Source: Candidatus Thiodiazotropha endoloripes
GTDB taxonomy: Bacteria; Pseudomonadota; Gammaproteobacteria; Chromatiales; Chromatiaceae
DNA: 64,000 nucleotides
Direction of reading: 5' to 3'
Assembly: GCA_001709035.1 (NCBI GenBank)
Contig: LVKA01000026.1
Span: 124,001-188,000, forward strand
Position numbers and translations under genes: made by a program. The notes beneath the pieces are model-generated. The model was not told the origin of the DNA and did no database searches. It saw only the letters and a program-made list of their open reading frames with translations. This document shows, in pieces, positions 45,483 to 54,589 of this stretch; the stretch's first letter is position 1; every line of letters starts with the position of its first letter.

Positions 45483-45962
45483 CTATTCCTGCTTTGAGTT
45501 TGCAGGGGTATCACAACCCGGTCCGCAATGTCGGTGAGCTTTATGGTGCAGAATCATGGTCTGTAATTTATCCCGTTGATGCTGTTCAAGATTGTCGCTA
45601 AAGTCAGCGAATGCATCGATGAAATCACTGCTGATGCTAGCCAGTTGAGCCTGCTTTTGCATCAGAAGGGTATGAGCTCGTTCCCGGTCGAGGCTTGTTT
45701 GATTAAGTAGGTCGGCTGCCTCTTTAGCATACATCTCCCGATCGCTGCGTATAGTTTCAGTCATCGATATGACTTCTGTACGAAATTTGTCCAGGTGAAC
45801 TCTCTGGTTGTCAGAGAGTTCCAAATGTTTATCCAGTCTCTCTGCCATCCAGCCAATTCGTGCCTCTGAATTGCTACAAAAGCCCTTGTAGCGTGCAATA
45901 GCGACTCCACTGATCAGCAAAAGTACAAGCAGGCTGACGATGATAATTGCTGTTTTACTCAT
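45483..45962 (-). CDS. CpxP/Spy-like periplasmic protein
   Basis: A 159-aa protein with one N-terminal hydrophobic segment (MSKTAIIIVSLLVLLLISG) and a helical body typical of the Spy/CpxP (LTxxQ) group: ERLDKHLELSDNQRVHLDKF and FSDNLEQHQRDKLQTMI. A His-rich tail (HHKAHRHCGPGC) could bind metal. I take ATG 45962, 6 nt after GGAG; the longer GTG 45998 frame is unlikely. Homologues are periplasmic chaperones or feedback inhibitors of CpxA. It has its own upstream region with the CpxR-like box. Confidence 0.85.
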   Translation of the reverse strand: MSKTAIIIVSLLVLLLISGVAIARYKGFCSNSEARIGWMAERLDKHLELSDNQRVHLDKFRTEVISMTETIRSDREMYAKEAADLLNQTSLDRERAHTLLMQKQAQLASISSDFIDAFADFSDNLEQHQRDKLQTMILHHKAHRHCGPGCDTPANSKQE

Positions 45963-46525
45963 GATAATCTCCAGATAGGTGTTATGAGCTACAGTCAATA
46001 TTCTGGTTTAAGGCATGTTAAAGATCCTATCTGAGATGTAACCCGATGTAACAAGTTGTAACGGAAGATCTAGCCTTAGGTAGGAAATAAATTCATTTCT
46101 AAACTATGAATAGCATTTATATAGTATAAAATATATTTATAAAAGCGGGTTTGTTTCCTAAGGTGTCAAGGAACGGACTGATCAGAGAATTAAGGTATTA
46201 AATGCTTAGAATTGAATCATTTAGCTGACTATTCAAGGTGAAAAGTCATTAGGCTGAGGTATAATTCAATTCATGAGTAAGCGTATAACATGTTATTATT
46301 ACTCAACTTTTTAGTGGCAATCCATTGGATCAGGAATGCTTTCGTATCTGGGACTTGCTGGTTGACCCAGCCTGCTGAATATACAGGATAAATTATTGGG
46401 AATCCTTATCAGCAAGAACCTGTGATTGGTAGAGATACTTGGAGCAGATAGTGATGATCCATCATAAGATTGCCAGGTTCAACCTGTGCTTGTACCGCAT
46501 TGATATCTACCTTGGTAGAAGGTAG
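45963..46525. other. AT-rich intergenic region carrying the CpxR-like box
   Basis: 563 bp without a gene. The left part holds the triple half-site box. The stretch 46070-46300 is very AT-rich. Promoters for the divergent cpxP-like gene and solute-binding-protein gene must lie here. Confidence 0.5.
46029..46062 (-). promoter_or_regulatory. CpxR-like triple half-site box upstream of the cpxP-like gene
   Basis: Three GTAAC half-sites (46037-46041, 46047-46051, 46057-46061) at exact 10-bp spacing, centred about 87 bp upstream of the cpxP-like start. Read toward that gene the half-sites are GTTAC. The element shares TGTAACAAGTTGTAACG and 30/34 bases with 12995-13028. Confidence 0.75.
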
Positions 46526-47563
46526 ATGAGCACAATAAAGTTCACTCTTGTCACCTTATTAGCACTTTTCGGATGCCTTATCCCGATTTCTTCTCTCTCC
46601 TCATCAGAAATAGAAAAAGTTTATCGATTGCTTATTCTGGATTCCCAAGTTGGAAGTCCCTATGAGGATGTTCGTAATTCTCTCATAGATACATTGATGG
46701 AAAGAGGTTATCGACAAGGCGATAACCTGGTAATCACTCATCACTATATCGACAATAGTGCCTCTTTGGGGATGGAAATTCTAAAGCGTGAAATAAAAGA
46801 GAATTATGATGTGATCTATGTTGGAGGTACAGTCGCCACTATTTCTGCCAAAAACACTCTCTTCGAAAGTGATGTGCCAGTGATTTTTGGTGCACCTACT
46901 GATCCTATCGGTATTGGTGTTATTGACAGCTTTGATCAACCGCCTAAAGTGAATTTTACAGGTGTCAGTTATCCTGTCCCAGTTAAGTCAAGGTTTTTGT
47001 TCCTCCGTCAATTAATACCAAATGTACGGAAAGTGGGCTTGATATATGCCGATATGCCTCAATCACAAAGCTACAATAAATGGATAAAAAAGCTTCTGGA
47101 AAATGATCCTGCCTTTAATAATATCGAAGTCATATTTCACCCTTTACCGCTAATAACAGGAGATGATGGAGATGAACAGATGGCAAATTTGGCCATTCCT
47201 GTCATCAAGCAGATGAATGATCAAGTGGATGCTTTTTTAAAACCCAATGATCAGCTCGGGGCGAGACGGCATTTTGCGGAGGCAGTGAAAACTTACGGTA
47301 AAAAACCTTTAATTGGCTTGGTTAAGAATGATGTGGTTTCTGAGTGGGGTGCTACAGCCGTTGTATTTCCATGCTTGAAGAGTATAGGGCGTCAACTGGG
47401 AGAAATGGTGAGTGAGCTGTTTGAGGGTGTGCCAATAGAATTTATTGAACCCAGATGGCCTGCACGTTTTGGTTATGCTGTTGATTTAAATAAAACGCAG
47501 CAATTTGGGATAAATGTACCGGTAGGTATTTTGCAACTTGCAGGAAAAAATATCATCAGATGA
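46526..47563 (+). CDS. ABC-type solute-binding protein (TrpX/DUF534-like)
   Basis: A 345-aa periplasmic binding protein with a Sec signal (about residues 1-27). It resembles the ABC_sub_bind (PF04392-type) family: YRLLILDSQVGSPYEDVRNSLIDTL, PVIFGAPTDPIGIGVIDS, FTGVSYPVPVKSRFLFLRQLIPNVRKVGLIYADM, and a GYAVDLNKTQQFGINVP ending. No ABC permease or ATPase gene is nearby. Instead a membrane c-di-GMP protein follows by 47 bp, so it may act as a sensor partner rather than in transport. Ligand unknown. Confidence 0.85.
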   Translation: MSTIKFTLVTLLALFGCLIPISSLSSSEIEKVYRLLILDSQVGSPYEDVRNSLIDTLMERGYRQGDNLVITHHYIDNSASLGMEILKREIKENYDVIYVGGTVATISAKNTLFESDVPVIFGAPTDPIGIGVIDSFDQPPKVNFTGVSYPVPVKSRFLFLRQLIPNVRKVGLIYADMPQSQSYNKWIKKLLENDPAFNNIEVIFHPLPLITGDDGDEQMANLAIPVIKQMNDQVDAFLKPNDQLGARRHFAEAVKTYGKKPLIGLVKNDVVSEWGATAVVFPCLKSIGRQLGEMVSELFEGVPIEFIEPRWPARFGYAVDLNKTQQFGINVPVGILQLAGKNIIR

Positions 47564-47610
47564 CTATCTGTATGACAAGCATCTAATAAGGCATAGTCAA
47601 GACACTCGCC

Positions 47611-50544
47611 ATGGGTCTAAGTAGAAAAATTCTTTTAATTACAATTGGAATACTGGCTATATCACTATTAGTCAGTTCCATGCTTAATGTAGTCAGCTTT
47701 CGAAGTAAGTATACGGATGCATTGCTAACAGGCAGTTTTGGCATTGGATATAGTATTGAAAGCCTGTTAACAGAACTGCTTGCTCTAGGGCTACCGCTTG
47801 ATTCACTATCAGGTATGGATAATAAACTGGTGGAAGTGGTGGAAAAAAATAGTCATATCGCATATGCCGGTATAACAGATGAGCTGGGAGTTGTGCTTTT
47901 CCATAGTAACAGCAGTTTGATTGGTCATCATTTTACGGACCTAGTAGCACAAAAAATTCTTAGCGAGAAGTCACCAGTCTGGCACATTTATGATCGGTTT
48001 GATGGTGAAAGATACTATGATGTATCAATACCTTTATTTGATCATGATGAAAACTATGTCGGTGTTGTAAGGCTTGGGTTTCTATCATCTATTGTTGACC
48101 GAAAAGTGGAACAGGCAATTACCCAAATTATAATCAATGTTCTTGTTACATTCCTTGTAATAGCAATTTTGCTTAATCTATTTTTACGACGTTCTGTCAT
48201 TGATCCGGTTAAACAGTTATCTGGATATGCCGAATCCATTGCAAATGGCAAATTTGATTCAAAATCAACAATACGCAGTAAAGATGAGATTGGAAAGCTA
48301 TCATATTCATTGCATGAAATGGGTGCAATTCTACAAAATCAAATTATAGAATTAAAGAAATCAGGCCGTGAATTAGAGCAACGTATTGATATACGAACGC
48401 AGGAGTTGGCTGATATCAATCAGGATCTGAAAGAGAGTAATGAAGAACTCAGTGAAGCTCTAGAGAGAGAAAAAGGGCTTTCCGATGCGCTTAGAAATAG
48501 TGAAGAGCGCTTCAGGATGTTGTTCGAAAAAAGTAAAGCGATAATGATAACTATTGATCCGGGTACTGGGAAAATTCTCGCTGCAAATCATGCTGCAGAA
48601 ATCTACTATGGCTACCGTGTTGAGCAATTGTTAGACATGAATATCAGCGATATAAACGTATTGACTGATGCAGAAATTTCTCATGAGATGGATTTGGCGA
48701 AGCGTGAGGAACGTAATCACTTCTATTTTCAACACGCATTGGCAAGTGGAGAGATCAGAGACGTTGAGGTACATTCAGGGCCGATTGACTGGGGAGGTAA
48801 ACAAGTACTTTACTCAATCATCCACGATATCACCGATAGAAAAAAGGCGGAAGCCGAGTTAGACAGAATAGCACATTATGACTCCTTGACTGGGCTTCCA
48901 AACCGTCTTTTGAAATCAGATCGATTAAATCAGGCCATAGTAAGAGCTAAAAGACGGGGAAACCTGGTAGCCGTTTGTTATCTGGACCTGGATGGCTTCA
49001 AACCAATAAATGATAAATATGGGCATGACACAGGTGATTTGGTTCTTGTTGAAGTCGCCAAGCGATTAGAGCTAACGGTAAGAGGTGGTGATACTGTCTC
49101 CAGAATAGGTGGAGATGAATTTGTAATTATAGTGACAGAGATTGAAAGCCAGGACGGATGCGAGCTCATTCTTCAACGTGTCATGCAGGTAATAGAAGAG
49201 CCAATAATTCTTCAAGATATCGAGTTGGAAGTATCTGCCAGTATCGGCTACACACTCTATCCATCAGATGATTCCGATGCAGATTTACTGCTGAGACATG
49301 CAGATCAAGCAATGTATGTGGCAAAGGGGCGAGGTAAGAGTTGCATCCATCTATTCGATCCAGAGCAGGATAGGCAAGTAAAAGCCTATCGTGAAAACTA
49401 TGATCGTTTGCAACAAGCAATTTCTGAAGATGAGCTTATTCTTTATTACCAGCCAAAAGTTAACATGTACAATGGTCAGGTAATTGGTATGGAGGCGTTG
49501 CTGAGATGGGAGCATCCAGAACAAGGTATACTTGCACCTGGTTCATTCTTGCACATATTGACTGACACAGACCTAGAGATAGATTTGGGAAAATGGGTAA
49601 TAGATAGGGCACTAAAACAGTTGCAACTCTGGCAATCCCTTGGAATGGATTTAACCGTTAGTGTTAATATTGGTCCACATCATCTCCAACATTCAGATTT
49701 TGTACATCATGTGAAGAAGGCGCTCGTAAAGTATGACACTGTAACTGCTAATAAATTAGAACTAGAGATTTTGGAGACTACTTCCATCGAGGATTTAAGT
49801 CGTATAATACAACCCTTGTTGCATTGTCAGGAGATGGGTGTACAGATCACACTGGATGATTTCGGCACAGGATATTCTTCCTTAACTTATTTTCACCGTT
49901 TGCCTGTTAATACTTTAAAAATCGATAAAAGTTTTGTGTGTGATATGTTAGAAGACCCTCAAGACTTGGCCATTGTAGAGAGCGTCGTTAAGTTGGCGCT
50001 TGCATTTCGTCATCCAGTCATCGCTGAAGGCGTTGAAAGTATTGAACATGGTGCTGCCTTGTTACGACTTGGATGCCAGTTAGGTCAGGGCTATGGTATT
50101 GCAAGACCTATGCCTGCAGAAGATGTTGTGAATTGGATAGAGTTGTGGCGTAACAACACGGCTTGGCAAACTTTAAATAAAAGGTTGGAGATTGACAGTA
50201 TTACTGATGTTAAGACGGCGATTGTCGCACATCAAAAGTGGATAGCTCAGTCAATTGAAGCCATAACCAATGCTGGACCTAGTTCCAACCAAAAATTATC
50301 AGACAGTAATAGCTGCTCCTTCGGACGTTGGTTTCATGGCGCAGGCTATTTCAAATATGGAAATTTAGAACAATATAGCGATCTTCAAGAGCGCCATGTA
50401 AAGATTCACACCTTAGTGGAAGAGTTACATAATTTATCAACCGGTGGTCATCAAGAGCGTGCGATACAAAGAGTAAAAGAGCTTATTACATTGCATGATC
50501 AATTTATCGAACAATTACAAAAACTTCTGTCAAAAATAGCTTAA
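47611..50544 (+). CDS. HAMP-PAS-GGDEF-EAL-CZB c-di-GMP signalling protein
   Basis: A 977-aa membrane protein: TM1 (about 8-28), periplasmic sensor (about 30-168), TM2 (about 170-190), HAMP (about 192-245), coiled coil, PAS (about 300-415), GGDEF (about 425-580), EAL (about 595-840), and a C-terminal CZB zinc-binding domain (about 870-975; His in IVAHQKW, Cys in SCSFGRWFHG, His in ERHVKIHTL). GGDEF is intact with an RGGD I-site, and EAL keeps EALLRW, DDFGTGYSS and AEGVES. CZB domains sense zinc or hypochlorite and usually sit on chemoreceptors or cyclases. Probably works with the preceding binding protein. Confidence 0.92.
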   Translation: MGLSRKILLITIGILAISLLVSSMLNVVSFRSKYTDALLTGSFGIGYSIESLLTELLALGLPLDSLSGMDNKLVEVVEKNSHIAYAGITDELGVVLFHSNSSLIGHHFTDLVAQKILSEKSPVWHIYDRFDGERYYDVSIPLFDHDENYVGVVRLGFLSSIVDRKVEQAITQIIINVLVTFLVIAILLNLFLRRSVIDPVKQLSGYAESIANGKFDSKSTIRSKDEIGKLSYSLHEMGAILQNQIIELKKSGRELEQRIDIRTQELADINQDLKESNEELSEALEREKGLSDALRNSEERFRMLFEKSKAIMITIDPGTGKILAANHAAEIYYGYRVEQLLDMNISDINVLTDAEISHEMDLAKREERNHFYFQHALASGEIRDVEVHSGPIDWGGKQVLYSIIHDITDRKKAEAELDRIAHYDSLTGLPNRLLKSDRLNQAIVRAKRRGNLVAVCYLDLDGFKPINDKYGHDTGDLVLVEVAKRLELTVRGGDTVSRIGGDEFVIIVTEIESQDGCELILQRVMQVIEEPIILQDIELEVSASIGYTLYPSDDSDADLLLRHADQAMYVAKGRGKSCIHLFDPEQDRQVKAYRENYDRLQQAISEDELILYYQPKVNMYNGQVIGMEALLRWEHPEQGILAPGSFLHILTDTDLEIDLGKWVIDRALKQLQLWQSLGMDLTVSVNIGPHHLQHSDFVHHVKKALVKYDTVTANKLELEILETTSIEDLSRIIQPLLHCQEMGVQITLDDFGTGYSSLTYFHRLPVNTLKIDKSFVCDMLEDPQDLAIVESVVKLALAFRHPVIAEGVESIEHGAALLRLGCQLGQGYGIARPMPAEDVVNWIELWRNNTAWQTLNKRLEIDSITDVKTAIVAHQKWIAQSIEAITNAGPSSNQKLSDSNSCSFGRWFHGAGYFKYGNLEQYSDLQERHVKIHTLVEELHNLSTGGHQERAIQRVKELITLHDQFIEQLQKLLSKIA

Positions 50545-50631
50545 CCTTTATTATGTTGATCATTTTAACTTGCTTGATACTGATGCTGCCTGTTTTATAT
50601 ACCATATCTTCTTATGAGTTGGTGGAAGTGA

Positions 50632-51405
50632 ATGGATTACGCTAGGCGATTTTCTGGGATTTCGCGCTTGTATGGAAAGCAAGGCCTTGAATCTATACGG
50701 GATTCTAATGTGGCTGTAATTGGTGTTGGTGGGGTAGGTTCCTGGGCTGTGGAAGGATTAGCCAGAAGTGGTATTGGTAATATAAGCCTATATGATTTGG
50801 ATCATGTGGCTGAGTCTAATATAAATCGTCAGCTTCCAGCGCTAGAGCATGAATTGGGTAAAGCTAAAGTTAAAGTTATGGCCCAAAGAGTAGGGCAGAT
50901 TAATTCAGAATGCAGAGTTGAAGCAATTGAAGAGTTCATTGAAGCAAAAAACCTGCAACAATTAATCGGTAAAAAATTCGATTATGTAATAGACTGCATC
51001 GATAACTACCGAACCAAAGCCGCATTAATCGCTTATTGTAAAATTAATAAGTTACCGATAATTACGGTTGGTGGTGCTGGCGGACAAACTGATCCTACAA
51101 AAATATGTAAAATAGATTTGAGTCGTAGTGAACAAGATCCACTATTATCAAAAACCAGAAAGCTTCTTAGACAAAACTATAAGTTTCCTGCTAATTTGAA
51201 AAGACGATTTGGGGTACCTTGCGTATATTCCACTGAGCAACAGAAAGCACCTGCTGACTTGAGCTGTTTGGACAGTGATAAAGAATTTAAGAGTGATCTA
51301 AATTGTGCTGGTTATGGTTCTGTAATGACGGTTACCGCGACCTTTGGGCTGGTAGCAGTCTCGCATGTACTGAGTGTTTTGGCTGAAAAATCTAAATCAA
51401 AATAA
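50632..51405 (+). CDS. tcdA: tRNA threonylcarbamoyladenosine dehydratase
   Basis: A 257-aa ThiF/E1-like enzyme (TcdA, formerly CsdL) that cyclises t6A to ct6A at tRNA position 37 with ATP. Signatures: RLYGKQGLE opening, nucleotide-binding GVGGVGSWAVEGLARSGIG, DLDHVAESNINRQ, DCIDNYRTKAALIAYC, and GGAGGQTDPTKI. It is convergent with the next gene, the stops only 1 bp apart. Confidence 0.95.
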   Translation: MDYARRFSGISRLYGKQGLESIRDSNVAVIGVGGVGSWAVEGLARSGIGNISLYDLDHVAESNINRQLPALEHELGKAKVKVMAQRVGQINSECRVEAIEEFIEAKNLQQLIGKKFDYVIDCIDNYRTKAALIAYCKINKLPIITVGGAGGQTDPTKICKIDLSRSEQDPLLSKTRKLLRQNYKFPANLKRRFGVPCVYSTEQQKAPADLSCLDSDKEFKSDLNCAGYGSVMTVTATFGLVAVSHVLSVLAEKSKSK

Positions 51406-51406
51406 A

Positions 51407-52003
51407 CTATTGGGGTATCTTGCGAGCAAGCGCGACAGTATAGGTTTTTCCCTGTTTTAGTTTTTTATAGTCGCCAAAAACATCGGTTAGGTTACGTTTC
51501 ATATATTGGCGTAAACCGTTGATAGTAACTACATATAGTTTTCCTCCAGGGTTGAGTTTCGAATATGCGTCATTGAGAATGAGCGTTAACATCTCTTTGC
51601 CTACCTTAGCTGGAATGTTCGAAGCGATTACATCAAACTTAGAGTTAGGATCTATATGATCGAAGCCATTACTCAAGATCGCTTTTGCATTTGTTAGGTT
51701 ATTACGTTTTGCGTTTGCATTGGCGTAATCTACGGCCATAAAATCCTTGTCTACTAAAAGAGTTTTACCATCATAGGCGCGACTGGCCATATACAAACCA
51801 ATAGGTCCATATCCACAACCAAGATCGAGGCAATTGTCCTCAGTCTGAATCTCGAGATGATTAACCAGGAGTTGTGTTCCGGCATCAATTTCCTTAGGGG
51901 AAAATATACCCCAAGTAGAGTGAAATATAAGTTGCTCACCCCCCAAGTCGGCAGAAAAAACGATATCTTTTCTAAGTTTATCCAGTTTGGTGCTATCTTG
52001 CAT
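51407..52003 (-). CDS. Class I SAM-dependent methyltransferase, RsmC/YbxB-like
   Basis: A 198-aa methyltransferase. Motif I is LDLGCGYGPIGLYMA, and the post-motif II region is NANAKRNNL. At the place of the NPPF/Y motif of RNA or N-methyltransferases it has SNIPAKVGKEM, close to the SNPPIRAGK of YbxB-type enzymes but with Ile for the first Pro. A substrate in rRNA is likely by family, not proven. Confidence 0.82.
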   Translation of the reverse strand: MQDSTKLDKLRKDIVFSADLGGEQLIFHSTWGIFSPKEIDAGTQLLVNHLEIQTEDNCLDLGCGYGPIGLYMASRAYDGKTLLVDKDFMAVDYANANAKRNNLTNAKAILSNGFDHIDPNSKFDVIASNIPAKVGKEMLTLILNDAYSKLNPGGKLYVVTINGLRQYMKRNLTDVFGDYKKLKQGKTYTVALARKIPQ

Positions 52004-52084
52004 ACGACTCTGTTGAAAAAAAGTTTGAACTCTCAGTAGTTGAGTTTATAACAGAGGAGTTAAGGATGCTATGTATATTTAACT

Positions 52085-52711
52085 TTAACTACTGATCTTA
52101 AGAAGAGTTTCCAATATAGTATTTTCATCCTGATATTCTATTGGAATTTTCTTATATCGGTTGTCTACTTTGAATACAAGTGAAGGAAAGCTGTAAATAC
52201 CCATAGATCTGGATTGTTCGATTTCAGACATGAGTTGTTTGGTGGTAGCATTGCTGTGAATAACATTTGAAAAAAGGGTACCATTGATTCCAATATTAAT
52301 GGCTAAACCTTCCAGTATATGATAATCAGAAGGGTTCATTGCTTTGATATAATAGGCCTGTTGTATGGCGTAGATCATATCTTCTTCTTTGGTGTGATCA
52401 ATCTGTCGTGCTGCTATGACAGACCTACATGCAGGATATGTTGAGCGACGTGGTATGTTTTTTGTCCAGAATTCGTAGTTAAACTCAGTATCGGGTAGCT
52501 GCGATTGAATCAATTTCCATGTTTCCATTATTTTGTTTTGCAAATCAACTTCCATTGGCTTGTCAGATTCAGGCGCCAAGCCACCTAAAAGGTAACTCGT
52601 TGTAATTTTAGAAGGTAATTTACTAAGTAGTCTATGGAGTGTAGGGCGAAATGCCCAGCACCAACTGCACATGGGATCATGTATATAGTATAAATGTTGA
52701 TTTAAACTCAT
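52085..52711 (-). CDS. DsbA-family (FrnE-like) thiol oxidoreductase
   Basis: A 208-aa thioredoxin-fold protein with the active-site motif CSWC near the N-terminus (DPMCSWCWAFRPTL) and the helical insertion of the DsbA/2-hydroxychromene isomerase group. It has no signal peptide, so it should be cytoplasmic, as for FrnE-type proteins. The cis-Pro loop is in SFPSLVF. Substrate unknown. Confidence 0.87.
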   Translation of the reverse strand: MSLNQHLYYIHDPMCSWCWAFRPTLHRLLSKLPSKITTSYLLGGLAPESDKPMEVDLQNKIMETWKLIQSQLPDTEFNYEFWTKNIPRRSTYPACRSVIAARQIDHTKEEDMIYAIQQAYYIKAMNPSDYHILEGLAINIGINGTLFSNVIHSNATTKQLMSEIEQSRSMGIYSFPSLVFKVDNRYKKIPIEYQDENTILETLLKISS

Positions 52712-52951
52712 TAGTATAGAGGGCTTATGCTAGGAAGTAGTCTAAATAAATGGTAATAAGTGAAACTTAAAAAAGTACGTAGTATCATAAATGACTATAG
52801 TACACCTGCTATCGGTGTATCGATGAACTTTGGTTATAGACCATATTCCACTGATCGTTAACTAGTAAAAACCTAATAATATTAATAAAATAAAATATTA
52901 AGATAATAACTAAACAGAATATCAAAAGAACAGGGAGTGGTTACAACAGAT

Positions 52952-53458
52952 ATGATATCAAGGAAGAAAGTCATCGTTTTTAGTTTAATGTCATTTTTGT
53001 CTTTAACTTTGCATTCTACAGACAATAATTGGCTAACATTGGAAAGCGATGGCGTACACATTCTTAAGTTATATGGATTACCAAAAGGCGAATTTATCAC
53101 TGTCAATCTATTTTTAACCGCTGTAAATGATGAGAAAGATGCAGTAAAGTTGTTTTATGCTTTCACGGATAAAGACAAGAAAAGACTATTCAGTATCGAA
53201 GATCAATACCATGTACAACTGACAGCGATACAAGGATTGTCGGTAATAACAACAATGAGGCGATCTACGAATCAACTTGGGAAATCGATTCTCGTACACT
53301 ACCAGGCATTTTTCATAGAAAGTAGACACCAGTTTTGGTACGTAAGAACAGAGTTAAACGATAGTCTGAATTTATTGATGCAAAACTACAGTGAGATATT
53401 AGACCAAGCATTTAACATAATGAAAATAATAGAAATTAGAGATGAAATCGAACAGTAA
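52952..53458 (+). CDS. Predicted exported protein of unknown function
   Basis: A 168-aa protein with an N-terminal signal-like segment (MISRKKVIVFSLMSFLSLTLHS) and no recognised family. The frame opens at GTG 52937, which overlaps the GGGAG motif, so I prefer ATG 52952. It is AT-rich like its neighbours. Probably periplasmic. Confidence 0.65.
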   Translation: MISRKKVIVFSLMSFLSLTLHSTDNNWLTLESDGVHILKLYGLPKGEFITVNLFLTAVNDEKDAVKLFYAFTDKDKKRLFSIEDQYHVQLTAIQGLSVITTMRRSTNQLGKSILVHYQAFFIESRHQFWYVRTELNDSLNLLMQNYSEILDQAFNIMKIIEIRDEIEQ

Positions 53459-53482
53459 ATTCAAAAATATGATAGAGTAATC

Positions 53483-53701
53483 GTGAGTTTAACGATGAGT
53501 ACACGAACTATTGGACCCGGTGTAGGTGTGTTAAAAACAGCTCTATTAACAAAAATCGCATTTTGGCTTACTGTGATTGGTATTTTTGCCTTAATTGCTC
53601 CAGATCCTGCCTGGCCAGAATGGCTTGCAAGAATGGTTCTTTCAACAGGAATCGCGCTAGGGTTGGTTACACTTGGCTTGTCTCTGTGGAAAAAAAAGTA
53701 G
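53483..53701 (+). CDS. Small two-helix membrane protein
   Basis: A 72-aa protein (68 aa if ATG 53495 is used) with two hydrophobic helices (about 22-42 and 48-66) and a KKK tail. It starts 24 bp after the previous gene and may be cotranscribed. No function can be given. Confidence 0.6.
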   Translation: MSLTMSTRTIGPGVGVLKTALLTKIAFWLTVIGIFALIAPDPAWPEWLARMVLSTGIALGLVTLGLSLWKKK

Positions 53702-53723
53702 ATCGTTTCTCAAACTCAAAAGC

Positions 53724-54287
53724 CTATTTTGATGATATCGTATTGATTTTTTCCTCAGCATCCAGAATTTCCTGTGCAAGAACACGCAATTGAATCCTTT
53801 CAGACCTGGCTTTTTGGCGTAGCAATTCAAAAGCAGATTCTCGTTGCAGATTATGGCGTTCCATTAGAATACCAATAACGACATCAACCACTCTCCCTGT
53901 TTGAATTGCTTTGCTATATCTCTTTTCTGTCTCCTTCAGGCGTCTTATATCGCTTACCCATTTCAAAGCGATATCTATGTCTGGTAAAAGATTTAGTATC
54001 TTTTCAGGATTACTTGAAGTTACTGATACCTTTTCTATTTCATGCTGACAAATGAATAGAAAAAGCACTCCTGATTCAAATAGGCTTCGCGTCAATTCAG
54101 ATCCTTCATGATTATAATAGGTGTTGTCAAGTATGACTAAATCGGGATTAAAACTGTTGATAACTAATAGTGCTTTCTCTTTAGAATTTGCAGTTTGTAC
54201 ATCACAATTAGCACTGACCAGAATATTATAAAGTCTGTCTATATTATTTTCATTGCTTGAGACTAAAAGAAGTTTTTTCTGGATCAT
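53724..54287 (-). CDS. ANTAR-domain response regulator
   Basis: A 187-aa protein: an N-terminal REC-like domain with possible acceptor Asp in DLVILDN but a reduced acidic pocket (VSSNENN), then an ANTAR RNA-binding domain (about 125-180: GRVVDVVIGILMERHNLQRESAFELLRQKARSE). ANTAR proteins act as RNA-binding antiterminators. No nitrate or amide gene typical of NasR/AmiR targets is near, so the target RNA is not known. Confidence 0.88.
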   Translation of the reverse strand: MIQKKLLLVSSNENNIDRLYNILVSANCDVQTANSKEKALLVINSFNPDLVILDNTYYNHEGSELTRSLFESGVLFLFICQHEIEKVSVTSSNPEKILNLLPDIDIALKWVSDIRRLKETEKRYSKAIQTGRVVDVVIGILMERHNLQRESAFELLRQKARSERIQLRVLAQEILDAEEKINTISSK

Positions 54288-54589
54288 TTTGCATGCTCTA
54301 AAATTAAACCATAATTATCAAGCAAGGTGGTCTTATCTTTTCTATTATATCTTGTATGTGTTGGTTCAATCATCATAGTGTTCTTTAGGTATAAAAATTC
54401 GCAAGCGTATATATTTGGTAGAAGCATAAATACACTAAGTACGGAATGATCCATAACTAGGTGTTTTCATGAATTAGCTATTGTATTCATATTGAATTAG
54501 GAATGGTGCTTTCTGTTGAGCAATATGTACGACATAAAAAATCAGAATAGCTTACCTGGTAAAGTATTAAACTGGTTGTCATACAGAAA
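54288..54589. other. AT-rich intergenic region
   Basis: About 300 bp between the ANTAR regulator start and the GGDEF-EAL gene end. No gene or clear structured element seen. Confidence 0.4.
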
